This document shows positions 1 through 8,368 of a DNA stretch of 54,735 nt, in pieces (positions within the stretch are counted from its first letter, which is position 1; every line of letters starts with the position of its first letter). The position numbers and the translations under genes are program-made. Origin of the DNA: Ophiostoma sp. CBS 140.51. Taxonomy: Eukaryota; Ascomycota; Sordariomycetes; Ophiostomatales; Ophiostomataceae. Location of the stretch: assembly GCA_029298735.1 (NCBI GenBank), contig JANSLP010000228.1, forward strand, positions 1-54,735. Direction: 5' to 3'. A model generated the notes under the pieces. That model did no database searches. It had not been told where the DNA came from and was given only the letters and a program-made list of their open reading frames with translations.

Positions 1-100
1 CGGCGTACCCTCGACCTGGGCGGCGTACCCTCGACCTGGGCGGCGTACCCTCGACCTGGGCGGCGTACCCTCGACCTGGGCGGCGTACCCTCGACCTGGC
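1..100. repeat. 20-bp minisatellite, five tandem copies
   Basis: The unit CGGCGTACCCTCGACCTGGG is repeated five times head to tail. The copies are identical except for the last base of copy five. The array starts at the first base of the window, so it probably extends further left. The unit is 20 bp, not a multiple of 3, so it is unlikely to be a coding repeat. Confidence 0.97.
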
Positions 101-556
101 CCCCGGCCCTCTCTGCCCCCCCCTTCCGAGCCCTCCCCCGCGCCGCCAAGCACGTGCCGGGGGAAACAGGGCCCGGGCTACACGCTGGCGCCAATAGAAT
201 GCCCAAAAAGCAAAAGCCCCCGCCGCCAGCGAATAAAAGCAGAAGAAAAAGAAAAAAATCAAAACATCAAAAATCAAAATCTACAGGAAAGTTGCAAACC
301 TGCGTACCTGATAGCTTATTTTTCTTATTTGTAATTGAATTTAAAATTATATTATAATATTTTAGTGATGAAGCGATATACGTTTACTGAATTAACTATA
401 CTTTATTAAGTTTATGTTTAAAAATTATGATATAAATATAAGATCCTCTGTTCAATCGCTATATAAGCTGTGCCCTTTTTTTCTTGTTTTATTTTACTTC
501 GGACTGTAAAATGTCTTTTTAATTTATTATTATTATTTTTCGTTATTTATCTTAAT
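101..556. other. C-rich flank, then AT-rich gene-less stretch
   Basis: Bases 101-160 are strongly C-rich. From about 240 the composition flips to AT-rich, with many TTA/TAT runs up to the start of the F-box relic. No coding or RNA feature is visible. A sharp GC-to-AT step beside a broken gene is compatible with repeat-induced point mutation or a small AT-rich island, but I cannot calculate RIP indices here. Confidence 0.5.
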
Positions 557-1996
557 ATGGCTTCTCAAAATATGTCAACTGAGCCTATTACCATTGTTAC
601 CGACGACCATAATACGTATCTTAGTTATTCTAAACTAGATAAACAAGAAGTCCTCGACATCACCGTTGAAGCCACTACTCGTGTCGACGAAGTGAACACC
701 GCCCAGTGTCGGCTTGTTCTCTGTCTCACAAAGACATTCGACAAACCAGCTATCGCGGATCTTGGCAGTCTTAGTAACCTGCCGCTCGAGCTTCTCTATA
801 TCATCTGCCTTCATCTAGATGTTAGATCGTGCCTTGTTCCGTCATGTCAACCGCCAGGCCCGCGAGATTGTTACCAGTCTGACTGAGTACACTGTGGTAA
901 CCACGCATGCCCTCGGCGTGGTATAGGCCGTTCTTTGGTCGGATATGGCCCCTCGAGTTACTTTCGCGGATCTGTACCGCTTACTTTGTACTCACGAAAG
1001 CATGATTTGCAACGCTCCTGACAGCGCGGATGCTTTCCGTTTCTATTACTCGCATGCACCCAAGCACCGGCCTCAGATTGCGGCTGGTGTCAAGGGCCTT
1101 GAGGTTGGCCGAGCGGCTCTGGACGATGTTGTCACGAGCAGCGTGCCGAAGACGACTCCTGACAACAAGAGCAAGAAGAGAAAGGAGGAACCGGATGACA
1201 TGACGCCGCTGAAGAAGAAGCCGACTGCACTCACGGTGCTCAGCATGGCCAACGCAGATGGGGCAAACACGACAACAAACGTAGACACAAATTCAAACGC
1301 ATGCACCCACGCAGACGAGAAGGCTGCTGGGTTGTTCTTATTTTTGCCCACGCTCACACGCTGCTGCAAACCATGCCTTGAAGAGTCGCCCCGGCTCCGT
1401 GTTGTGCCACTTGCATCGCTCCGTGCAGCATCCGACCTGCCGCGTCGTCACTTCCTCCCATATGCCTGTGTGCCTTGGCTCTCGGAAGACAACATTGCGG
1501 CGACGAAGTCGCGGAAAAGAAAGACCAAGACGAAGAGCAAGACCAGTAGCAGCGGCAGCAGCAAGAAAAACCCATGGGCAAGGGCAAGCCCAGTGCCAGC
1601 ATCATTGCCGCGTACGAGATACGCAAGATCAATACGGGCATGGTGACGCAGGACCTCGCGGCGCGTGTGCTCTTTGAAGCTGGATTCACGAGCAAGCGTG
1701 TGGAGGCGGTGCTTTACCAAAGTGGTTATCTCGACGAGTTTTGTTGGTGGGACGAGGTGAACTGTCGCAGCAAGTTCACCGTCATGATGCCGTTCCTGGA
1801 CTGACGCAACAACACGGCCATTGGCGGTTTCACATGCCGTGGCTGTGATGTTGCGGTTCAGAAGCTGTATGGCCATCTCAAAGTCTCGCTCGTGTACACG
1901 AACACTGTGTATAGCACCGAAACCGTGTTTTTTGATCACTTTGTCGGTTGCCCCGATGCTTTGGATATGTGGAGAGATCATAAGGGCCAGGCCTAA
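557..1996 (+). pseudogene. Decayed F-box protein gene
   Basis: The reading starts at ATG 557. At about residues 73-95 there is an F-box-like segment (LSNLPLELLYIICLHLD), then after a one-base frameshift near 836 the sequence continues FRHVNRQAREIV and THALGVV. A TAG follows at 924-926. The next frame carries LFLFLPTLTRCCKPCLEE, a Cys-containing segment typical of large fungal F-box families, plus a basic linker (about 1150-1230). A second frame change lies between about 1460 and 1600. The C-terminal part (FEAGFTSKRVEAVLYQSGYL) is cut by TGA 1802-1804, after which GGFTCRGCDVAVQKLYGHL and a final segment run to TAA 1994-1996. Two stops and two frameshifts in one recognisable order argue for a dead gene, not introns. 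Intact relatives would act as SCF ubiquitin-ligase adaptors. The F-box assignment is by motif pattern only. Confidence 0.75.
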
Positions 1997-2354
1997 ATGT
2001 AGGGTACCGGGCAGGATCGGTCAAGGAGGGAGGAGAGAATCTGATAAGGGAATAAATCAAACGAGAAATAGAGAAGGGGAGAGAAAAGAAAGGAAGACGA
2101 TACATTCATGTCACTCACAAGGGTAGTTGGAAAGCATTGGTGGGAGCAAGGAGCAAGTACGATTTTTATCCTCTTCTTTGATAGCAGATGAACAAATGAA
2201 TAGATTCGCTTTTTTTCGGCTTCATTAAAGCTGTACCCCACACACTTAATTCCACACTGCCTTGCATTTGCACACGGAGCAATCCACCGCCATCTTGGGC
2301 TGTTGACGTCTGATGTTCAATAAAATTACAAAACGCAAGTATTTCCGTATTTCA
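1997..2354. other. Intergenic spacer between F-box relic and spo7
   Basis: About 350 bases lie between the relic's last stop and the convergent spo7 stop codon. It is purine-rich on the plus strand around 2030-2100. No RNA gene or repeat was seen. It should hold the 3' untranslated region of spo7. Confidence 0.5.
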
Positions 2355-3917
2355 TGCCCGGTTGTTGCGCCGGCCCTCGGACGTGGTTGAAGAGAAGCTG
2401 CTCTCTTTGGCCAGCGGTGAGGGAAAATCAGGTGTCACAGACCGCGAGTCGGACGTAACGGCTGGCCGGCGCGCTCCTGTACCCGACCCTGCAGCCCGCG
2501 CCGACGATCCTGTTGCACCGGAGGCAGTCGACTTCTTGCGTCGCCGCTCGGACGCGCTCGAACCGGTGCTCGTCTTACGTGTAACGACCGCTTCGCTCGT
2601 GTCGTCGACATCGAGTGTAGGCGTGCCGCTCCGGGAGCTCGATGTCGGTGCACCACCACCGGACGCTGCCGACGTCGACATGCTGCCTCTACGCGAGCTG
2701 TTGCTGCGGGTACGACGGTGTTCACGCTCGACGGCCGCATGACGCGGGTGCTGCGGGTGGTGGACATGCTTTTCGCTGACTTCGCTGCCGCTACGAGGCG
2801 TGTGCGGCCTATGGGAGTGGTGATGTGCGTGTAGGTGGAGGTGCGCTTGGGCAGTGGGAACACTGCGGCCGGGTAGCCACCAAAACCAGCCGCCGGTAGC
2901 GCGGAGCAGAGCGCGGTCCTGTTCCTTGAGCTTCTGGCGAACCAGAGCACGGCGCTCGTTCTCGCGATCCCAGTATTCTTGGCGGTACAGCTCCCAGTTT
3001 TCGCGGAATGTGGGGGAGAAGGGCTTGGCGAGCAGCAGCAGCTTGACGTAGTCGCCGCCTGGTGCCAGATCCTCTTCGTGTCCGCTGTTGCTGTTGTGGT
3101 TGCTGAAGGTGGTGCTCTGCCGGCGAAGGCCGCTGCTGCCCTTTTCTTCGTCACGGTCGAGGCCGCCCGTGCCAAGCGACGATGGAACCGATGGGTGATG
3201 GTGACCGCCGGCTGCGCCCGTGTTGAGGTTGAGCTCGCGGTCGACCTCGCGCAGCAGCGCCGGCTCGACGTAGCGGTACGATGATGCACCGCCGGTGTTG
3301 GACAGCAAACCATATGTCAAGAACCAGCCAAGAGTTGCCAGCCACTCAGCCCACCACGGCCGTTTGAGAAGGACAAGCTTGCAGTTGATGTGGCGCAGGC
3401 CGCGGTTCGACACGCTAAACCAACGGCGCGGCCAGCGTACACCACGGTCCCAGATGCCTGTGGCCCACACGAGAGCCGCCGTGATGACGCCGCCCATGAA
3501 GCACACTTTTTCGAGGACGTCAACGACCCAGTAGACAGAGCCGCCAACACCGCTGCCGTCTTCGCGCGGAGCCAGGAACAGCGCATAGCCAAAGCCCAGG
3601 ATCCACGCACCCAGCAGCATCAGAAAGAAAGTATGGTGGCGGCGGCGTGCGCGCAGAGCCAAGTATTGTGCGCGGAGCGAAGCTTCGAGGATGAGAAGGT
3701 TGAGGTAGATCATGGACGGCGAGCTGGGGGTGTGCGACAGTGGATCATTGGCCTTGGCCGAGGTGCTGGCCGCAATGGAGGCCGTGTCAGACCCAGCGTC
3801 GGAGCCGTTGCCGCCAGCATCGCTACCAAAGACGCCGCTGGTCGGTCTGCTTGTCGCCGGAATATCCCGTCCGGGCAGGGGAGCGCCTTTGACGAGGGAG
3901 TCGAGGTCGTCGGCCAT
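2352..3917 (-). CDS. spo7: Spo7-like regulatory subunit of the Nem1-Spo7 phosphatase
   Basis: A single exon encodes 521 aa. Spo7 anchors and activates the Nem1 phosphatase at the nuclear/ER membrane. The complex dephosphorylates the lipin Pah1 and so controls phospholipid versus triacylglycerol synthesis and nuclear shape (family knowledge). The evidence here is the block from residue 69 (MIYLNLLILEASLRAQYLALRARRRHH), characteristic of Spo7, followed by two membrane segments at about 97-116 and 129-153 and a conserved W/R-rich stretch (RWPRRWFSVSNRGLRHIN, about 161-178). The N-terminal 65 residues are Ser/Gly/Asp-rich. The last 200 or so are disordered, with His, Ser and Arg runs, making the protein longer than the yeast one (about 260 aa). 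The start is the first Met of the open frame. The gene converges on the F-box relic. Confidence 0.85.
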   Translation of the reverse strand: MADDLDSLVKGAPLPGRDIPATSRPTSGVFGSDAGGNGSDAGSDTASIAASTSAKANDPLSHTPSSPSMIYLNLLILEASLRAQYLALRARRRHHTFFLMLLGAWILGFGYALFLAPREDGSGVGGSVYWVVDVLEKVCFMGGVITAALVWATGIWDRGVRWPRRWFSVSNRGLRHINCKLVLLKRPWWAEWLATLGWFLTYGLLSNTGGASSYRYVEPALLREVDRELNLNTGAAGGHHHPSVPSSLGTGGLDRDEEKGSSGLRRQSTTFSNHNSNSGHEEDLAPGGDYVKLLLLAKPFSPTFRENWELYRQEYWDRENERRALVRQKLKEQDRALLRATGGWFWWLPGRSVPTAQAHLHLHAHHHSHRPHTPRSGSEVSEKHVHHPQHPRHAAVEREHRRTRSNSSRRGSMSTSAASGGGAPTSSSRSGTPTLDVDDTSEAVVTRKTSTGSSASERRRKKSTASGATGSSARAAGSGTGARRPAVTSDSRSVTPDFPSPLAKESSFSSTTSEGRRNNRA

Positions 3918-5865
3918 ATCGGCGGGGAAGGAATGGGACCAGTCAGATGAGCAGGATACCCAAGTTGCCCTCTACAAGATTGTGGCCAGGAATGGAACGA
4001 AGAAACAGCGACGTCTAGAGGCTGCAGTGGCGAAGATGGAGGAGGAGAGGGAGGGTCGGAGTCGAAAGACTGGTTCAAAGGGCGGATGGGCAACAATGGC
4101 CCTGTGGTTTGTGTGCGCTCTCGTTGTGGTGTTGATGGAAATTTCGTCGCTGCTGGTGCCGAATGTGCCAGGTGCACTGAGCCAGATGCCGCGGAAATGG
4201 CAGTCGAGGCAATGTCGTGGAGGTGCAGACGACTGTGTTGTCGTGTGTGGTGTCGAGTTCCCTTTTACTGGCTCCCTAGTTTGGCTCTTGTCACTTGCCG
4301 CTTCTGTTGGCCGCTCCTGCTCTGCTGATGGCCATCGTCATCCATTGGCTTGTGCCAGATGACTAAGCAGAGCTACCCGCGGTCACATGTTCACATGACC
4401 CACAGAATGGAACGCTGCGCCTGGCGGGCGACAGAGGCATGGGGCCCAGCGCGGCTTAAAATCATGATCGGAATGCTGTGAGACGGCAGAAGCCCTAGGT
4501 TTGGAGGGGAAGTGGCATGGAAATGGTGCTGAAAGCCAAAGACTGTATGCTGCCAAACCGATGCGTTGTATAGAGTATTCGCGGATGAGAAGCAGAAAGA
4601 TACAAGCTCACTGAAGCACAGTGTTCCATGACATAAAGCTTACATGTGTGCACGTGACATGGCAATAACCGCACTGTGCATCCTTTGTTCTCTTTCTGCC
4701 GAAAATACATCGGCGATCTGTCCAGCACCTGTGAAGCCTGGGCCGGCTGCTGAAGAACGTGCCAAAGTCCCTGAATGCCAGCGCCTCTCAGGGCCAACCT
4801 CTAGCGGCAGTTTGGTTCTTTGGTTCTTTGGCAGAGACCATCAGAACCGAGGCCTCAGGGGTGGAGTGAAAGCCAGGAGCCAAAGAGCCAACGAAAATAA
4901 AATAAAATAAAAAGTGGGGGGTTCCTGTTTTCGTCGTCGAGAAATCCCGACAATAGCCCAAAGGTGGAAAGGGTGAATGGGGTGCAGGGAGAGTGAAGGC
5001 ACGAAGGAGACAAGTGGTCATTCGCCCTTCGCGCCTGCCGCACTTGCACGTTGCTCACCCCTCTTGCCGGGATTTTCTTGGGGGCAAGTTCCTTGGGGCA
5101 TTTTCTGCATTTTCTATATTGTTTTTTTCACCTCTAGCTCTCTAGCCAATTTTTGTTGGGAAGGCTGTCGCGCGCAAATAGAAGGGGCAAGGGAAGGCAC
5201 GGGAACGAGCCAAAAAGCCCAAAAAACACATAACTGACAGGGAAAGAAGGAAAGAGGCTCGAATAAAATAATGATAAAAAAGACCAAAAATAATTTAATA
5301 AGGAGGAACGGCTCTACCGACAGGGACACTAGAATAATAAATCCTCACACCTGCCCTCTCTTTCCTTCTTCGCTCTTTCCTCCCCCACGCTGCCAACTGC
5401 CAATTCGTACAACGACTTCCTCTAATTCCTCTTTGCCCGAACTCCTCCGCAAATAAAACAGAAAGAGCCAAACATCTCGAAAAAAGGCCTCACGCGTCCA
5501 ATCCACAGCCTCAATCCATTGCAACTTTTTCGAAGACGTACTTTTGTTTCTTGCGCACCAGCGCTCCACGCAACCCACGCACCCGCACACGCACACGCAC
5601 ACCATTGGCAACGCCTGCCTAGCCGACAACCCCGACGGACGAACGCCGTGCTATGCATACCCTCTGCTGCCTGCTTCCAGCTGCGTCGGCGAACCGTGAC
5701 ACGGAATTAGGAATTTACGGACTATAGCGACCCCGATTCCCCCCCGTTCCAGCCTTTCGGTCTTCCAGCGTCCTTTGCTCGTGCAAGCCCATTGCCCTTG
5801 GGCTCTTAATAACCTCCACCCGCCCTTCCTTCTTTTATCTCTTCTCCCCCCTCTCGCCGCCAGTA
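3918..5865. other. Upstream region of spo7, no convincing gene
   Basis: About 1.95 kb. The first several hundred bases should hold the spo7 promoter (spo7 reads left). From about 5340 to 5860 the plus strand is pyrimidine-rich (runs of CTCTTTCC), resembling an untranslated leader for something read rightwards, possibly the small ORF at 5866. Open frames here have no domain I recognise. Confidence 0.5.
4651..4658 (+). promoter_or_regulatory. CACGTGAC E-box-like element upstream of spo7
   Basis: An exact CACGTGAC lies about 730 bases upstream of the spo7 start. The same octamer recurs in other intergenic regions of this window. CACGTG is the core bound by Cbf1/bHLH-type factors in fungi (established). 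Function at this site is inferred. Confidence 0.4.
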
Positions 5866-6153
5866 ATGCTCCGCAGTCCGCAGCATCTCGTCTTGCAGCT
5901 GTCTGTCGCGCCCACTCGACGCACATTGACCACTGCCGCTGCATCATACAACTCCGAAAAATCCCCTCCACCACCGCCGCCGTCCTTGCACGCCTCGCAT
6001 ACGTCGCACACTTCATCACATCCCCACACACAATCGCACACGACTGCGGCCTCTATAAACTATCCCGCGGCTCCTGTCGCCGCTGCGACCGTCCGCGTCT
6101 TTCGCCTCACTTCCGAACCCAACTTGCCGCGCGCGAAGAACGACATCGTATAA
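5866..6153 (+). CDS. Possible small mitochondrial protein, 95 aa (doubtful)
   Basis: The open frame starts ATG at 5866 and ends TAA at 6151-6153. The N-terminus (MLRSPQHLVLQLSVAPTRRT) has no acidic residues and several Arg, followed by LTTAAASYNSEK, which resembles a mitochondrial presequence with a processing site. A run of six Pro and a His/Ser/Thr-rich middle follow, then a more regular C-terminus (APVAAATVRVFRLTSEPNLP). A pyrimidine-rich leader lies upstream. Against it: the region is low in stop codons in other frames too (a longer frame overlaps it), and no family was recognised. It would converge with sec22, with about 190 bases between stops. Confidence 0.3.
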   Translation: MLRSPQHLVLQLSVAPTRRTLTTAAASYNSEKSPPPPPPSLHASHTSHTSSHPHTQSHTTAASINYPAAPVAAATVRVFRLTSEPNLPRAKNDIV

Positions 6154-6339
6154 ATATGTTCCAACAGAAGTATGCTTGTGTAGAGCAGACAAGAAAACAG
6201 GGAAAATCGACGAACAAAAAAAAAAAGAATCCCAGAACGCCAAAATGCTCAAAGCACGCTCGCAGCCGCCCTCTTTTCAACAGCCCGTCTATCCATCAAT
6301 CACCGTCCATCGTTTATCGTCACCGTCCGTCGTCACCAC

Positions 6340-7002
6340 TCAAAAGAACCGCCACCAGACAAAGAACAGGATAAAGAAGCCCAGCCCTGCAAAGGGTCCG
6401 TACTGCTTCAGCATCAGCTCCCAGTTGATGCGCACAGCCGCGCGGCGGTACTTTTTGCTGTCGTCGCGCAGACGGCTGCTGAGCTCGCCCATTCTTTCGA
6501 GTGAATCACCACGGTACAGTAGGTCCTCAATGTTCTTGGTCATGACTTGGGTGACGTCGCGCAGCTCGTCGTTCAGCTTGTCGAGGTTCTGGGCGGCGCG
6601 GGCGTCGCCATAGGTCTGCTTGGTGCGCTGGATGAACGTGTCAAACTCCATAAACGCATAGGGCCGCAAAGTGGGAGAAGTCCGCTGGGCGGCCGGGTAG
6701 GTGTTGGCAAACTCGCGGGCAATGTCGGAGAGGTAGGTGAAGGCGAGTTTGCGGGGGTAGGCGCGGTCGCAGACGCACAAATACACAACGTCGTCGCTGA
6801 TAATGTAGTGGATGGCAAAGGGATGGGCCGACACCTCGATGGACGCCTGGGGCTCGGCGTTGCGGTTGAGGCGGCGCAGAATCAGTTTGACCTGGGACTT
6901 GACTTCGGCGAGGGCGGCAGAGGCGCTGCCGTTGGACTCGTCGTCGACGGAGGCGCAGAGCATGAGCCCGTCGAGGCGGGCGATCTGTGTGGAGTGGATC
7001 AT
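6340..7002 (-). CDS. sec22: Sec22-type R-SNARE for ER-Golgi transport
   Basis: A single exon encodes 220 aa, close to yeast Sec22 (214 aa). Sec22 is the vesicle R-SNARE for ER-to-Golgi and retrograde fusion. The N-terminus (MIHSTQIARLDGLMLCASVD) starts a longin domain covering about residues 1-125, with the internal DDVVYLCVCDRAYPRKLAFTYL segment. The SNARE helix runs from about 137 (LDKLNDELRDVTQVMTKNIE) through DLLYRGDSLERM, where the Arg after Tyr is the expected ionic zero-layer residue. A C-terminal membrane anchor of about 18 residues ends in FFVWWRFF with almost no lumenal tail. The first Met gives the usual family N-terminus. It is divergent from the U6 gene, sharing about 720 bases. 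Confidence 0.95.
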   Translation of the reverse strand: MIHSTQIARLDGLMLCASVDDESNGSASAALAEVKSQVKLILRRLNRNAEPQASIEVSAHPFAIHYIISDDVVYLCVCDRAYPRKLAFTYLSDIAREFANTYPAAQRTSPTLRPYAFMEFDTFIQRTKQTYGDARAAQNLDKLNDELRDVTQVMTKNIEDLLYRGDSLERMGELSSRLRDDSKKYRRAAVRINWELMLKQYGPFAGLGFFILFFVWWRFF

Positions 7003-7661
7003 GGTGGGTGGTGGTGTGGAGGGAGAGGACAGAAGAGGAGAGTGTCGAAGAATCGGGGAGAGAGAAAAGCGATGTCAGAAGTCAGAGTCGTCGAGCAGTC
7101 GTCAGGAAAGGTCGTCTTCGTCGATCAAGATACGTGTCTTGAGAAAGGAGAGATCGTGTCTGCCTAGGTGGTTGTTGGGGAGTGGCGAGTTGTTCCGTAG
7201 GAGTAGGAGTTTGTTGAGGGGGTAAGGGTAGAAGATGAAGTAGAAGAGAGTCGACTTGAATAGTTGTCGTGAGATGCCTCCTTTTCGTCGTTGTCGCTTC
7301 CTTCCTCAAAGTTTTGGTCTTGCAAGCAGGAACGCGGCTGCCCCTTTCGATGACCCTTGTTCTGGTCTCCGCCTGCTGGATTTGGAGATTGGCAGCGCTG
7401 TCCTAAACGGGCCAGCTCTCCAGTTTTTCTCCACGAGGCTAGCCAATCACAGCGTGTTCTTTGTTCTTTCCAGCGAGCGACTTCTGAAGCTTGGATAGAG
7501 TGTGCGAAAACGTGGAGGGAAGGGTTCGGTTTTTTGGGACGAAAAATAGTTCAAGACAAAGAAGAAAGAACGGTGACAGTTTCCTATTTTTTTGCAATTT
7601 TTTGCAAGCTATTTTTTGCCTGTTGGATGTGCGCAGGACAGAAAAACGTTGGCAGATGTGG

Positions 7662-7670
7662 CACGTGACC
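7662..7670 (+). promoter_or_regulatory. CACGTGACC element 30 bases upstream of the U6 TATA box
   Basis: An exact CACGTGACC ends 27 bases before the U6 TATA element and lies about 660 bases upstream of the sec22 start. It sits where a proximal activator element for the Pol III gene could act. That role is inferred from position and motif only. Confidence 0.4.
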
Positions 7671-7697
7671 TTCAAAAAGATGTCTCCTCAGCTAGGC

Positions 7698-7705
7698 TAT
7701 ATATA
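7698..7705 (+). promoter_or_regulatory. TATA box of the U6 snRNA gene
   Basis: TATATATA begins 26 bases before the inferred U6 5' end at about 7724. This is the spacing expected for TFIIIB/TBP placement at fungal U6 genes. Confidence 0.75.
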
Positions 7706-7723
7706 CCCACACACTAACAATTC

Positions 7724-7902
7724 TATTTGCCTTCGGGCATTTGGTCAATTTGAAACGATGTAAGTTTACACTCCAGAGGTCCTCGGTTCGAGTCTCCCTC
7801 TTCACAAACAATTTACTAACAGTTTCCGTTACAGACAGAGAAGATTAGCATGGCCCCTGCACTAAGGATGACACGCTATACAAAGAGAAGCTACCGATTT
7901 TT
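7724..7902 (+). ncRNA. U6 spliceosomal snRNA with an mRNA-type intron
   Basis: U6 pairs with U4 and U2 and forms the catalytic core of the spliceosome. Exon 1 (about 7724-7759) has the 5' hairpin TGCC-TTCG-GGCA (7728-7739), then TTTGGTCAATTTGAAACGAT. Exon 2 (7835 to about 7902) begins ACAGAGAAGATTAGCATGG, the invariant ACAGAGA box and AGC triad region, continues through CCCCTGCACTAAGGATGACA (internal stem-loop) and ends in seven T at 7898-7904, a Pol III terminator. The intron is 7760-7834 (75 nt): donor GTAAGT, branch TACTAAC (7814-7820), acceptor TTACAG. Removing it restores ACGATACAGAGA as in other eukaryotes, giving an RNA of about 103 nt. The exact 5' end is inferred from the hairpin and TATA spacing. 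Confidence 0.95.
7785..7795 (+). promoter_or_regulatory. Pol III B box inside the U6 intron
   Basis: GGTTCGAGTCT within the U6 intron matches the tRNA-type B box (GGTTCGANTCC) with one mismatch at the end. A B box within the U6 intron is established for Schizosaccharomyces pombe, where it recruits TFIIIC. The same role here is inferred. Confidence 0.75.
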
Positions 7903-7904
7903 TT
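7898..7904 (+). terminator. Pol III T-run terminator of U6
   Basis: Seven consecutive T directly follow the conserved 3' part of U6. This is the normal Pol III stop signal. The longer 28-T run at 7932 could act as a fail-safe. Confidence 0.8.
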
Positions 7905-7927
7905 GCACTTCATAGCGACTGAATTTC

Positions 7928-7931
<4 letters not shown>

Positions 7932-7959
<28 letters not shown>
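7932..7959 (+). repeat. Poly-T tract of 28 bases
   Basis: An uninterrupted run of 28 T lies about 30 bases after the U6 terminator. It may be a back-up Pol III terminator, a nucleosome-excluding poly(dA:dT) element for the next gene, or an insertion relic; the sequence does not decide. Its length is a likely sequencing-error spot. Confidence 0.85.
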
Positions 7960-8368
7960 CGGTGAACCGTTTTCAGCGTGCAGCTGCCAACACTCAGCGC
8001 CTGGGCTTGCCTGCATCCACCAAGCGAAGCTCTCCACATCAGCCTTTCTCTCCAACAGCTCTCCATCTCCACCTCTCAACAGCTCGAGACAAGCAGCTAC
8101 GAAATATCGTGAAACCTGCACCTTTCACATCACACACTTTACACTCGCATTCTTCATTCGTTTCATTTTATCGCCACCTCTCTGTTATACCCCGATCTTG
8201 CTTATTGATACCCTCTTTTTAGTCGTCGTGACACTATCATACTTACTCCATGACCACTTAATTCCATATCATCATCGCAGCGCATCGCATCACGGCGTCA
8301 ATTCGCCATGGCCTGATCTGGGCTAGGCAGCGATCAATCATACCCCCCTCACCTTCTCTCTCATCACA
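7960..8368. promoter_or_regulatory. Promoter and leader of the DEUBAD-domain gene
   Basis: About 400 bases, pyrimidine-rich from 8030 on (runs such as CCTTTCTCTCC, CTCATC), fitting a 5' leader of the gene starting at 8369. No other gene is seen. Confidence 0.45.

Larger units (their letters stand above)
7003..7723. promoter_or_regulatory. Divergent spacer between sec22 and U6
   Basis: About 720 bases shared by the sec22 promoter (reading left) and the U6 promoter (reading right). It contains CACGTGACC at 7662-7670 and a TATA element at 7698-7705. Open frames in it look non-coding. Confidence 0.5.

Noticed and set aside
2435..3313. 292-codon frame overlapping spo7 on the same strand
   Set aside because: Alternative-frame shadow with Ala/Arg/Thr-rich noise; the spo7 frame has membrane segments and family motifs.
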